This document shows, one piece after another, positions 45,801-57,090 of a stretch of 64,000 nt of DNA. Source of the DNA: Aralia elata (taxonomy: Eukaryota; Streptophyta; Magnoliopsida; Apiales; Araliaceae); NCBI GenBank assembly GCA_034770075.1, contig CM068388.1, forward strand, positions 62,387,969-62,451,968, read 5' to 3'. Numbering within the stretch: position 1 is the first letter of the stretch; each line of letters opens with the position of its first letter. A model generated the notes under the pieces. That model searched no databases, was not told where the DNA came from, and saw only the letters and a program-made list of their open reading frames with translations. The position numbers and the translations under genes were made by a program.

Positions 45801-46926
45801 AGTGACCGCTTTCTTGCCCTAATTTGAAATCTTAACTTTCCCTAAATTTGAGATTCACCTCGTAGGAAAATCGGCAGCTTTGGCTTATGGTTTAGGGTTT
45901 AATTTATAGACGAAATTTTACCCAAATATTGGGCAATACCCTACCTGGCCAAGTTATTAACCGTCGGTAGGGAGAGAGAGAAGCTGTCGACCCGTTGTCA
46001 ACTCAACCACTGAACAGCCGGCAGCTCGTTGAGCCGTGTGCGCTCACAGGTCAAATCGCTGCGCTTAACAATCCTTTGGTCCATCCGTTGGTTGCTCGCT
46101 CGCTGGTCGTTCTCAGTCGCGTCGCCGGTCCCCTCAAACCATCACGCTGTCACACCAGCCCCATCACGCCGAGCTGTCGCCCACTTTTCCCCCTTCACTT
46201 CTCTCCGTTCGACTGAGGCTAGGTCTGGGTCGAGAGGCTAGGGCTTAAAACCCCTTCTCTTGCTCTGCCGTCGATTCCCCCTCTTCTCGACTGATTTCCC
46301 AATCGATTGCTCGGTTGAACCCTATAACCGGTCTCCCCACTTTGCTTACCAGTTGCCCCAAATTGAAAGAAATGAACTCAACCCGCTATTTTGAGTTCAC
46401 CCGACTGAAACACAAAAGAAACAAAATGGGCTCAGCCTATTGATTTAATTCATAAGACTATCCAGCCCATTTGGTCCGGCCCAACGGAAAATAAGTGGGA
46501 ATTAGGCTCAGTTCATTTAGGATTTGGGTCCAATCCAAAAATAAATAGAAGGAAATGGCTAATCCCTTATGAGAGAAAGGTGGCCCAATTAAATTAACAA
46601 CATTATATTTCTAGTATTCAATTTAGATAACTAATTTCATTAATTAAAATATTTACTTTAACCATAATTCGTTATTCAAATTATTTAATTCGATAATGAT
46701 AAAATTTATTTAATTATCCAATTTTTCTCGCCAATCAAATGCTAGGGCTACTCATTAATTTATTCAACCTATTAGTGAGTCCCTTTAAGGCAAGGAAAAT
46801 TATTGGACCACGTAATTAACTAAAAATACCTACATGGATCAATTAAATTCGTAGAAATATATATAGAATGAATTTTATTTATTAAAATAAATTCGATACA
46901 ATGTTTAAAATTTCCTGGACATTACA
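42819..46926 (-). repeat. 3' LTR of Tekay element 2
   Basis: TGTGACGCCCCCAAATTCGG to GGACATTACA. Very AT-rich at 44040-44940 (ATTTATTATT words) and GC-rich at 45960-46340, where the leader of the transcript would be. Open frames in it are not convincing proteins. Confidence 0.96.
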
Positions 46927-46939
46927 TCCTCTCCTCCTT
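46927..46939 (-). other. Polypurine tract of Tekay element 2
   Basis: Minus strand AAGGAGGAGAGGA, directly before the LTR start TGTAATG. Confidence 0.9.
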
Positions 46940-46973
46940 ATAAAAATTCCGTCCTCGGAATTTCAATCTAAGG

Positions 46974-49900
46974 TCACTCAAATAACTGAGGGTGATTTGC
47001 TCTCATCTTTTCTTCGAGCTCCCACGTGGCCTCTTCCACCGCGTGATTTCTCCAGAGAACTTTCACCGAGTGAATGATTTTATTCCTCAGCTTCTGCTCT
47101 TTCCTATCCAGTATTTGAACAGGAATCTCCTCGTACGATAAATCCCTTTCGACTTGAATTGGTTCATAGGAAATAACATGTTTGTAATCTGGCTTATACG
47201 GACGCAACACTGATACATGAAACACGTTGTGAATGTGCTCAAGTTCAGGAGGTAATGCTACCTCATACGCCACTTCACCGATCCGCCTCAAAATTTCGAA
47301 CGGTCCTATGAACCTAGGGCTCAATTTACCCTTTTTCCCAAAACGAATCTTTCCTTTCCAGGGAGATACCTTCAGAAACACAAAACTACCAACTTCAAAG
47401 TCTCGTTTCTGGCGATGTAAATCGGCATACTTTTTCTGACGATCCTGGGCTGCTACTAACCGTTGTCTTATTACTTTAATAATTTCCACAGTTTGTTGTA
47501 CCAATTCTGGTCCCAACAACCTCCGTTCACCAACTTCATCCCAACACAACGGCGTTCGACACTTTCTTCCGTACAATGCTTCGTACGGTGGCATACCAAT
47601 GCTAGCATGGTAACCATTGTTGTAGGCGAACTCTACCAGTGGCAAATGATCGTCCCAGCTGCCACTTAAGTCCATCACCACTGCCCGGAGCATATCCTCT
47701 AGAGTCTGAATTGTTCGCTCACTCTGACCATCAGTCTGAGGGTGATATGCCGTACTCATTCTTAACTGTGTTCCCAGTCTCTCCTGTAGACTTCTCCAAA
47801 AATTTGACGTGAAGCGCGGATCCCGGTCAGACACAATAGATACCGGCACTCCATGTCGCGACACTATCTCCTTTACGTAAAGTTTCGCCAATTGCTCCAA
47901 TTTGTACCTGATCTTGATCGGTAGAAAGTGGGCAGACTTGGTCAACCGATCCACGATCACCCAGATGGCGTCTAGACCCTTTTGCGTTGTTGGGAGTCCC
48001 ACCACAAAATCCATTGTGATGTGTTCCCACTTCCATTCGGGAATCTCTAAGGGTTGCAACAATCCGCTCGGCCGTTGGTGCTCTGCCTTAATCCTCTGAC
48101 AAGTTAAACACCGACTGACGAATTCTGCAACTTCCCCCTTCAAGTGCGGCCACCAATAATGCTGACGAAGATCCTGATACATTTTGGTGCTACCCGGATG
48201 TACCGAAAATCTCGTGTTATGGGCCTCTTGCAAAATCTCTTCCCTTAAGTCTGGTACGTAGGGTATCCAGATCCTCCCCTCAAATCTCAGCAATCCTGCG
48301 TTGTCAACCTTATACCTCGAGGCTTTTCCCTCTGATAACTGTCTCTTAATGTCAATACACTCCTCGTCAAATTCTTGAGCCTCCTGTATCTTATCTAGTA
48401 GAGTCGGACCTATCGTCACGGCGAACACCTTTTCGTCCACCTCCATTGGATACCTAACTTCCAGCTCCAGACGTTCGAAGTCTCGTATCAATTCCTCCTG
48501 GACTGTCAGTTGCATCAATTTCACCTTGCCTTTCCTACTTAAGGCATCAGCTACTACGTTCGCTTTGCCCGGATGGTACAGAATTTCACAGTCGTAGTCC
48601 TTGATCAATTCTAACCATCGGCGTTGCCTCATGTTCAGCTCCTTTTGAGTGAAGATATATTTCAGACTTTTGTGATCTGTATATATCTCACACTTCTCCC
48701 CATATAGGTAGTGCCTCCAAATCTTCAAGGCGAAAACTACTGCAGCTAACTCCAAGTCGTGAGTCGGGTAACCCTTCTCATAATCTTTCAGCTGACGTGA
48801 TGCGTACGCCACGACCTTGCCGTGTTGCATCAGTACACAGCCAAGACCCTTGTGTGACGCGTCGCTATACACTACAAAACCTCCATTGTTGTCTGGTAAG
48901 GTCAACACTGGTGCTTGGCTGAGTCTCTTCTTCAACTCCATGAAACTCTCCTCACACTTCTCCGACCAAACAAACTTGACTGTTTTCCTGGTGAGATTGG
49001 TCAACGGCGATGCTATCTTTGAAAAATCCTGGATGAATCTCCGATAGTATCCCGCTAATCCCAAGAAACTCCGGATCTCCGTCGGCGTCTTCGGCTGTTC
49101 CCAGTTGATAACTGCTTCTACCTTTGCTGGATCTACCGAAACACCATTCTTGTCTATGACATGACCCAGAAATTGTACTCTCTGCAACCAAAACTCACAC
49201 TTAGAAAACTTTGCATACAACTTCTCCTTCCTAAGAGCTTCTAATACAATCTTCAAATGTTCAGCATGCTCCTCCTCCGTCCCTGAATACACCAGAATGT
49301 CATCGATGAATACAACTACGAACTTGTCCAAGTACTGCTTGAACACTCTGTTCATCATATCCATGAATGCTGCTGGTGCATTTGTCAATCCAAAAGACAT
49401 TACCAGAAACTCGAAGTGCCCGTAACGAGTTCTGAATGCAGTCTTCGGGATATCTTCTTGCCTCACTTTCAGCTGATGGTAGCCTGTTCTTAAGTCGATC
49501 TTTGAAAAGTACTTCGCTCCTTTAAGTTGATCAAACAGATCGTCAATCCTAGGAAGCGGATACCTATTCTTAATTGTAACTTTGTTCAACTCTCGGTAGT
49601 CGATACAAAGTCGCATAGAACCGTCCTTCTTCTTTACAAACAGAACTGGCGCTCCCCACGGGGACACGCTTGGTCTGATATAACCTTTATCTAATAGCTC
49701 CTGCAGTTGTACCATCAACTCCTTCATCTCCACAGGTGCCATCCGATACGGCGGCTTCGATATTGGTGCGGTTCCCGGTGCCAAATCGATAACGAACTCG
49801 GTTTCCCTATCCGGCGGCAGTCCCGGAAGTTCATCGGGAAAAACATCGGTGAAATCTCTCACAACTGGTATTTGACCCATCTCATCCCCGACCTGACGAG

Positions 49901-50396
49901 TATCGACCACATGGGCCAAATAACACTCGCATCCTTTCTTCAGTAATCTCCTTGTTTGCATCATAGTGAGACAACAAGATAGTTTTGGTGACTTACTGCC
50001 GTAAAATACTACCTTCGACTTATTAGGAGTCTTCAGGTGTACACACTTTTCCTTACAATCAATAACTGCTCCGTGGGTCGATAACCAATCCATTCCTAGG
50101 ATTACATCAAACTCTCCCAGTCGAATGGGTATCAAATCCACGTTGAGCTTAAATCCTCGCAACTCAGCACAACAATTCCTATGAATGTATTCTACGGGGA
50201 CAATTTCTTTGTTTGCTACTTCTACGTTCATAGGGTGTTCTAACTCCTCACAAGGTACATTTAACTGACTAGCAAATTCTTCGGAAACAAAAGAGCAAGT
50301 AGCACCCGAATCAAATAGCACATATGCATTTATATCATTGATTGGGATGATACCTGACACCACGTCCTTGGATTCCATTGCATCCTGGACCGTCAT
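46974..50396 (-). CDS. Tekay pol polyprotein: protease, RT, RNase H, integrase, chromodomain
   Basis: One uninterrupted frame of 1140 codons (counted from the first ATG in it; the frame is open further upstream into gag). Protease active site FDSGA at residues 29-33. RT from about 230, with FIDD at 363-366. RNase H SDASHKG at 511-517 and TDHKSL at 573-578. Integrase zinc region HPGSTKMY/CLTCQRIK at 733-770, catalytic Asp796 (MDFVV), Asp857 (SDRDP) and Glu893 (QSERT). GPF module SPRFIGPFEILRR. C-terminal chromodomain of Tekay type (VLWRNHAVEEATWELEE, about 1108-1125), which in this group is thought to direct integration to heterochromatin. No lesion seen, so the enzymes may be active. Expressed as part of gag-pol from the right LTR. 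Confidence 0.95.
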   Translation of the reverse strand: MTVQDAMESKDVVSGIIPINDINAYVLFDSGATCSFVSEEFASQLNVPCEELEHPMNVEVANKEIVPVEYIHRNCCAELRGFKLNVDLIPIRLGEFDVILGMDWLSTHGAVIDCKEKCVHLKTPNKSKVVFYGSKSPKLSCCLTMMQTRRLLKKGCECYLAHVVDTRQVGDEMGQIPVVRDFTDVFPDELPGLPPDRETEFVIDLAPGTAPISKPPYRMAPVEMKELMVQLQELLDKGYIRPSVSPWGAPVLFVKKKDGSMRLCIDYRELNKVTIKNRYPLPRIDDLFDQLKGAKYFSKIDLRTGYHQLKVRQEDIPKTAFRTRYGHFEFLVMSFGLTNAPAAFMDMMNRVFKQYLDKFVVVFIDDILVYSGTEEEHAEHLKIVLEALRKEKLYAKFSKCEFWLQRVQFLGHVIDKNGVSVDPAKVEAVINWEQPKTPTEIRSFLGLAGYYRRFIQDFSKIASPLTNLTRKTVKFVWSEKCEESFMELKKRLSQAPVLTLPDNNGGFVVYSDASHKGLGCVLMQHGKVVAYASRQLKDYEKGYPTHDLELAAVVFALKIWRHYLYGEKCEIYTDHKSLKYIFTQKELNMRQRRWLELIKDYDCEILYHPGKANVVADALSRKGKVKLMQLTVQEELIRDFERLELEVRYPMEVDEKVFAVTIGPTLLDKIQEAQEFDEECIDIKRQLSEGKASRYKVDNAGLLRFEGRIWIPYVPDLREEILQEAHNTRFSVHPGSTKMYQDLRQHYWWPHLKGEVAEFVSRCLTCQRIKAEHQRPSGLLQPLEIPEWKWEHITMDFVVGLPTTQKGLDAIWVIVDRLTKSAHFLPIKIRYKLEQLAKLYVKEIVSRHGVPVSIVSDRDPRFTSNFWRSLQERLGTQLRMSTAYHPQTDGQSERTIQTLEDMLRAVVMDLSGSWDDHLPLVEFAYNNGYHASIGMPPYEALYGRKCRTPLCWDEVGERRLLGPELVQQTVEIIKVIRQRLVAAQDRQKKYADLHRQKRDFEVGSFVFLKVSPWKGKIRFGKKGKLSPRFIGPFEILRRIGEVAYEVALPPELEHIHNVFHVSVLRPYKPDYKHVISYEPIQVERDLSYEEIPVQILDRKEQKLRNKIIHSVKVLWRNHAVEEATWELEEKMRANHPQLFE

Positions 50397-51532
50397 GTTG
50401 AACGTGCGAGCTGTTGGCCTGTTAGCTTGACTGGCTGGTGCCCCATAGCTCAGCCGGTTATTGTTCCCGCTGTTGCTGTTGTTGTTCCTGTTGCCACTCC
50501 CGAGGTCGCCTTTCCTTTTCGGACAGTCCTTGATTTGGTGGTCGGGTGCTCCACATGAATAACATCCCCCCCTTTGGTTTGTTCTGACATTGGGGAGCCA
50601 TGTGCCCCGGTTGCCCGCATTTGTAGCAAACGCTTTTTCCTTTCATACACTCCCCCGTGTGGTTCTTACCACAATTACTGCACCTGCCTGGTTTCCTTGC
50701 CTCCCCTCCAGACTGGTTCCCTCCGGGCTTATTGCTCCCGAAAGATTGGCTCTCACTCCATTTCCGTTTATTGGGGTTGCTGCCCCCGCTGCTTCCTGCC
50801 TTAGGGCCCTCATGTCCCTTCTTCTTCTCGTGATTGTATTTGGCCAGGGCCTCACTGCCACCTTCTGCAATGATTGCCCTCTCCATCAACTCTGCAAATG
50901 TTCTGATTTTTAATACCCGCCACAGAACGGTATAACCATGGTTTCAACCCCTGCTCAAACCTGCGAGCTTTCCTTTCCTCGGTGCTGACTTGGTGAGCTG
51001 CAAACCGTGCCAACTCATTAAACTTAGCTGCGTACTCAGCCACAGACATGTTTCCTTGTTTTAGCTCTAGGAATTTGATCTCCATCTCCTGCTTCATGCT
51101 CTCTGGAAAGTAATTTTCCAAGAACATTTCCTTAAAGCGATCCCATGCGACAGTGCCTTCTTCCACTCGGCCTCTGTTGGCTTTCCACCAGTAGTTGGCT
51201 TCTCCTTTTAGCATGAAAGTGGCAAAACTTGTTTTCTGTTCCTCTGCCACCCGTGCTACTTCAAAGACCTTTTCTATTTCCTCTATCCAGGTCTGCGCCT
51301 CAATTGGGTTAAGAGTCCCCTTGAACTCAGGTGGTCCGACCAATTTGAAATCTTTAAAGTTTGCCAGATGATGCGCTGGCTCAGCTGCGGCTTGGGTTCT
51401 TTCAGGTGGTGGTCTGGATTGCATAGCCTCGGCCAGCATCTCCGCGAACATTCTCATGGGGTTGGTTTGATCTCCAACCTCACTTTCTGACTCTTCGACC
51501 TGTCGGTTACGTGGTCGTCCCCTTGGCGGCAT
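50397..51532 (-). pseudogene. Tekay gag with two frameshifts
   Basis: Starts MPPRGRPRNRQVEESESE at 51532. The capsid-like gag domain follows (FKLVGPPEFKGTLNPIEAQT, FKEMFLENYFPESMKQEME, MSVAEYAAKFNELARF, RRFEQGLKPWLY). A frame change near 50920 leads to a second frame (ERAIIAEGGSEALAKYNHEK) with zinc motifs CSNCGKNHTGEC and CYKCGQPGHMAPQC. A second frame change in a run of seven G (minus strand, 50566-50572) separates it from the third knuckle CYSCGAPDHQIKDC, which is in the pol frame. One G fewer would keep the frame. Both shifts are single-base scale in an otherwise fresh element, so sequencing or assembly error is a real possibility. Confidence 0.88.
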
Positions 51533-51920
51533 GTTTGGATAAGGAAAATCCGCTGACTTTTACCTATAGTGTCATATTTTACATGACATGTTATTAAAAT
51601 AAACAATTAAAGGTAAAATATTTATCAACACATTTGATTTAAGTGAAACATCTGCATTTATATTCATATACCACCGTTTGTTACAAGACGAAACCTGTGG
51701 CATACTGCTATAAATGCGCCACTGTCCTACCAAACATCCCCTAAAACAAAAAGTGGGGAATGCTACTGCCCATCTCTAAGGCAACAAAAGTTGAGGTTTG
51801 ACTACTACCCCAACAAGAAAACAAATATAATGTTTCACAATACAAATATGCATACGTCCCTAATATATCAAAAGGTGGGACTGACTGTACTAGCAACTAA
51901 ACAACCATCCTATCCCATCA

Positions 51921-52748
51921 CTATACATCATGACGGATCCGAGCCTGCTGACCAGAAGAGACTGCTCCATCCCCGATCCTGCGACGAACAGAGCGACTGG
52001 ACTCCCCTACCTCAGTCCGGGGTCTCCTGTAAGCTGCATCTAGGGCATGGCCTAGGGTCTCTATCCTCACAGCTCTGGCCTCCAACTGGCCCTCCAGCTG
52101 ATCAACCCTCCTGGCCTCCCTGGCCCAGGCCTCCCTGACGCGCATCCTCGCAGCCACCTCCAGTCCGGCCTCAAACCTCATGGCCTCCTGTTTCGCCCTC
52201 AGGTGGGCGATCTGCAGATCCCGCTGCTCTAGTCTCTCCCTCAACTCAGCGTTTCGGGCCACTAGCTGATGTAGCAGTGGTCCGACCTGCTGTGCTGAGG
52301 ACTCGTATCCCTGCAGCTGTGTTTTGGCCACTCCCAAGTCATGGTCGAGCTGGTAGGCCAGGTCTCTGTACTGGCCCTCCATATACTGATGGGTCTGGTT
52401 CTGCTCCTCCAGATGAGCAATCCGAGCCTCCAACTCCTCGTTCCTGTCAGTCAACCCCTCGATGATATCATCAGCAGTGGACCCCATGCCGTCGATATCA
52501 GCAGGTGGCTCCTCCCCCTCAGCCTCGGGATCCTCTTCCTCAGTATCAGGGTCCTGACTACCGGACCTCATCACCCCACCTACTACTGGATCTGGTAGCT
52601 CCCTATGGTAGTCCTCCTCCGGATCAGACTCCTCCTGTAACAATCCCGGGGCAATAGGAGCATAGCCCACCAGCTGCTCCGAAACTACGGGTATGTCTAT
52701 GAATACCTCCTCCTCGCGGGCTCCACTAGTCTCCCCTACAGCAGCCAT
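51921..52748 (-). CDS. Extra ORF between primer site and gag in Tekay element 2
   Basis: 275 codons from ATG at 52748 (MAAVGETSGAREEEV; an upstream in-frame start at 52763 is possible). Residues about 30-90 are very acidic (EESDPEEDYHRELPDP, DTEEEDPEAEGEEPP). Residues about 95-250 are helix-forming, with heptad-like Leu, Glu and Arg (RNEELEARIAHLEEQN, NAELRERLEQRDLQIAHLRA, RRVDQLEGQLEARAVRIETL), a likely coiled coil. The tail is basic (RSVRRRIGDG). No Cys/His motif, signal peptide or membrane segment. GC content is well above that of the LTRs. Same strand as gag-pol, 390 bases before gag. Tekay element 1 has an ORF at the same place. Function unknown; I do not recognise a family. Confidence 0.75.
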   Translation of the reverse strand: MAAVGETSGAREEEVFIDIPVVSEQLVGYAPIAPGLLQEESDPEEDYHRELPDPVVGGVMRSGSQDPDTEEEDPEAEGEEPPADIDGMGSTADDIIEGLTDRNEELEARIAHLEEQNQTHQYMEGQYRDLAYQLDHDLGVAKTQLQGYESSAQQVGPLLHQLVARNAELRERLEQRDLQIAHLRAKQEAMRFEAGLEVAARMRVREAWAREARRVDQLEGQLEARAVRIETLGHALDAAYRRPRTEVGESSRSVRRRIGDGAVSSGQQARIRHDV

Positions 52749-52964
52749 CCTACAAACACACAAAAACTAACATTAGTACAGCAATAAAATATATTCATTG
52801 AAGAAATGAAGTTATATTTCATTGGGTACTACTCGACTCGATGAATTCCCCAATTCATCAAAACCACATATGATAAATCTCCTCGATTTACCTCCTAACA
52901 CTCAATACGAGTTTACTATGAAGGTTATAACCTAGGTTTCGCGATCCTAAAGTTTATAACCTAC
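52749..52964 (-). other. Leader between primer site and extra ORF
   Basis: About 215 bases, AT-rich, no ORF. The first AUG of the transcript after the primer site appears to be close to that of the extra ORF. Confidence 0.6.
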
Positions 52965-52977
52965 GGCTCTGATACCA
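52965..52977 (-). other. Primer binding site of Tekay element 2 (initiator tRNA-Met)
   Basis: Minus strand TGGTATCAGAGCC, three bases from the 5' LTR edge. Confidence 0.93.
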
Positions 52978-52980
52978 ACC

Positions 52981-55900
52981 TGTGACGCCCCCAAATTCGG
53001 GTCTCCAGATACCCGGATCTGGTCATCACGATCCAATACAAACATTCAACTCTAACAACATATGATATCTAAAAGTGCGGAATATATAAACATACGTTGT
53101 CCATTACAAGGTGTTACTAGTCCCAGAATACGATTAACCTTAAACGTTTACAAAATACATACCTTAAATAACTATCAAGGTTTAGATTACATTAACAGAA
53201 ATTAATTAACACATAAATCTAACGTCTGCTACTAGAAAATCTATCATTTCATCTTTTCTTTCCCTTTGTTCTTCCCTGACGTCTCGGGTTTAGCTGCAAT
53301 GAAATCATGATATAGCAAGAATGAGCAACGAGTTTGTCCAGCAAGTTTAAAGTACAACAATAGAGATATATCATGATGAAGGGATATTAAAGGGATTTCA
53401 ACAATAGAGTAATCAGAAGCAAGAACATTAAATGCTTTTAGAACAAATGATAGTCAGATAGACTTTGAACGATAACTTCCAGAGGAGTCAATAGCTGGTT
53501 GACCCTCTGGTTACTGGCTACAGAATAACGTACTTGAGGGGATCAGCCTCGCGTACCCTATGTATATGCATAACATTTAATTCTGCTATTTGTACCTTAT
53601 ATACGGTACGTGGGGTACTCCCCTATAAATAAAGGGGTGTTCATACAGTCTAAGAATCCTTACCATTGATTGGTTCGGATAGCTTTTTATAAATTTTCAC
53701 AAAATTGTCTGACCGAACAAGGGTTCAGACTTAACCATGAATGGTTCATAAAACTTCTGAATTTAATTCAATATTCGAATTCAAATGCATGAGTGCGAAT
53801 ACCAAAAAGTACACAGATGTGGATTAATTTTAAAAGTAATTAGACCACTTATAGCATGCTTGGAGATAAAATTCAAGCTTAAAGAACACTTGCAATAACA
53901 TATACCTTTTGCATGAATTAAAATACTGCATAAGGTTTTAGAAGTATTGCCCAAGGTAAAAGTTGAGTAAGGAAGAACTTGCAATAATGTAAGAAGTTTA
54001 GGGTTAGGAACTTGCAGAAATCAAAGTTCGGGATAGAGGACTTGCCTGTTTGCTCAGCTACAGATAAATTCTAGCTTTAATTAATTGATCTCGAGTGACC
54101 TATCATTGGATAAAGTCGATTTATCAATTAACAGTTGTGTATTTGACACCTCTCACTATACCTTTTACTCAACAGGTAAAATTCACCATTTAAATTTAAT
54201 TACTAATTAACATTAGTTAATCATAAATTTATTAATGACCTTTATCTATCTTAAACAGATAATAATTAATCATGGTCACTATCATTTGAATACTCAATTT
54301 GTTACCTTTAACAATCCTTATAAATTTATTTTGGTTTAAAGATAACAGAAAACCATAAATCAATTATTTAGTTGCCTTACTCTTAATTGCCACTACCTTA
54401 GGGGTAATTTAGTAATTGTTGTACTTGTCCTTTATTCAACATTAATTAATGTATAAATTTACACACTTAATTATTATTTAATATTAATAATCGCTAAGTG
54501 TTTATTATCTTTATTTATTAAGGGCCACAGCTAAATATTTAACTTATAAATCTCCCTTATACTTAATCATTATTTCATTAATGATTAAGTAGTTAATTTC
54601 CTTCTTATTCAATAACTTAATTATTATTAATTAATTAATAAATAAATTCTTAGTAACTTTATTTACTATTAATAGCTAATAAGTAATTATTTTATTAACT
54701 TTATTCATATTTAATTATTAACTAAATATTTATTATCTTTATTTATTATTTATTAACAAATAATAAATAATTATTTTACTAACTTTATTCATATTTAATT
54801 ATTATTATTAAATATTTATTATATTTATTTATTATTTATTAATAAATAATAAATAATTATTTTATTAACTTTATTCATATTTAATTATTATTATTATTAA
54901 ATAATAATTAAATATTTATTATCTTTATTTATTATTTATTGACAATAAATAATTATTTAATTAACTTTATTATTTAATATTAATTAAATAATAATTAGAA
55001 TATTTATTATCTTTATTAGTGAAAATAAATAAATACTTATTTTTGTTAATTTTATTTATTAACATAATACTAATTAGTTTGCAATGCACTATTAACTTCA
55101 AATTAGTAACCTATATTTGGGTCGGTGATAGTACAGTTAGTTAATTGTTGTATTAACCAGCCACTAGTGATGTACCATGTTTCCTGCAAATTATTTGCAA
55201 CCCAACCCAATGAAAACATCATAACACCTTATGTATTATAACAACACAGAAGGGAACTTACAAATCCATCAATGTGTTACAATATCATACTTGTCAATTC
55301 CAGTAACGCATATAAACACTAATTTCACTCGGCTGCTAGACCCCACACAAGCCTAAATCAATTTATCCCAACACAAGAAACAAACTGCCCAATTCGGCAA
55401 AACAGATACTACAATATAGAGGAGAAAACGAAACAGTACCCAGATTCCTAAATCAAATAACCCAACTCAGTATACTAACATACTTGTTGACCTAAACAAA
55501 AACAACATAATACCAGTTTTCTCCGAATCAAAACCAACAAGGTTATTAACAATTTATTACCAGATTTTAAATCCAAAAATTGAATACAATGTTCTGGGTT
55601 TTCAAACCAAAGCAATACCCAAAACTAAATCCCAATACAGAGACATATTCAATACCAAACATACAGTCCACAACCCAATTTCAAACAAACACATAATACC
55701 AGGTTTTCCAATCAAGACCATACAATAATAGATGCTTAAACCCAGCAATAATAATACAAATCTCAAACAAGAATGACCCAATACAATAGTCACAATTCGA
55801 AATCAAAGAAGGGAAACATTTAAGCCTAAAATAAAAAAAAAACTGTTATAGCAGTTTACTGCTATACCTTGGACTTGATCGAACGGCAGTTTTTCCTTCT

Positions 55901-57090
55901 CCTTCCAAAGTAATCAACGAATCCAGCAGACATTCAAAACCAATTCACTGCTTTCTCTTCTCTCAGTGACCGCTTTCTTGCCCTAATTTGAAATCTTAAC
56001 TTTCCCTAAATTTGAGATTCACCTCGTAGGAAAATCGGCAGCTTTGGCTTATGGTTTAGGGTTTAATTTATAGACGAAATTTTACCCAAATATTGGGCAA
56101 TACCCTACCTGGCCAAGTTATTAAACCGTCGGTAGGGAGAGAGAAGCTGTCGACCCGTTGTCAACTCAACCACTGAACAGCCGGCAGCTCGTTGAGCCGT
56201 GTGCGCTCACAGGTCAAATCGCTGCGCTTAACAATCCTTTGGTCCATCCGTTGGTTTGCTCGCTCGCTGGTCGTTCTCAGTCGCGTCGCCGGTCCCCTCA
56301 AACCATCACGCTGTCACACCAGCCCCATCACGCCGAGCTGTCGCCCACTTTTCCCCCTTCACTTCTCTCCGTTCGACTGAGGCTAGGTCTGGGTCGAGAG
56401 GCTAGGGCTTAAAACCCCTTCTCTTGCTCGGCCGTCGATTCCCCCTCTTCTCGACTGATTTCCCAATCGATTGCTCGGTTGAACCCTATAACCGGTCTCC
56501 CCACTTTGCTTACCAGTTGCCCCAAATTGAAAGAAATGAACTCAACCCGCTATTTTGAGTTCACCCGACTGAAACACAAAAGAAACAAAATGGGCTCAGC
56601 CTATTGATTTAATTCATAAGACTATCCAGCCCATTTGGTCCGGCCCAACGGAAAATAAGTGGGAATTAGGCTCAGTTCATTTAGGATTTGGGTCCAATCC
56701 AAAAATAAATAGAAGGAAATGGCTAATCCCTTATGAGAGAAAGGTGGCCCAATTAAATTAACAACATTATATTTCTAGTATTCAATTTAGATAACTAATT
56801 TCATTAATTAAAATATTTACTTTAACCATAATTCGTTATTCAAATTATTTAATTCGATAATGATAAAATTTATTTAATTATCCAATTTTTCTCGCCAATC
56901 AAATGCTAGGGCTACTCATTAATTTATTCAACCTATTAGTGAGTCCCTTTAAGGCAAGGAAAATTATTGGACCACGTAATTAACTAAAAATACCTACATG
57001 GATCAATTAAATTCGTAGAAATATATATAGAATGAATTTTATTTATTAAAATAAATTCGATACAATGTTTAAAATTTCCTGGACATTACA
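52981..57090 (-). repeat. 5' LTR of Tekay element 2
   Basis: 4110 bases. Differences from the other copy: C/T at 43175/53337, T/G at 46266/56430, and one-unit length changes near 43522, 45135, 45511, 45728, 45960, 45975 and 46092 (left-copy coordinates). Their net effect equals the length difference of two. Confidence 0.95.
56061..56074 (-). promoter_or_regulatory. TATA box of the Tekay element 2 5' LTR
   Basis: Minus strand TCTATAAATTAAAC, also at 45897-45910 in the 3' LTR. It lies upstream of the AT-rich part in transcription direction, leaving a long R/U5 of about 3 kb if used. That is unusual but consistent with the long LTR. Confidence 0.5.

Larger units (their letters stand above)
42819..57090 (-). 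mobile_element. Ty3/gypsy Tekay chromovirus 2, young and nearly intact
   Basis: LTRs 42819-46926 and 52981-57090 (4108 and 4110 bases), TSD CTTAA at 42814-42818 and 57091-57095. Minus-strand order: 5' LTR (right), Met primer site, extra ORF, gag, protease-RT-RNase H-integrase-chromodomain in one frame, polypurine tract, 3' LTR (left). Between the LTRs I find two substitutions and seven one-unit length differences. At a rate of about 1.3e-8 per site per year, two substitutions in 4.1 kb means roughly twenty thousand years, a very rough figure. It inserted about 90 bases inside a related solo LTR. Confidence 0.96.

Noticed and set aside
45995..46241. Overlapping plus-strand frames in the GC-rich part of the Tekay LTR (also 56158-56412)
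   Set aside because: Antisense to the element, in the leader region. One-base differences between the two LTR copies change the frames.
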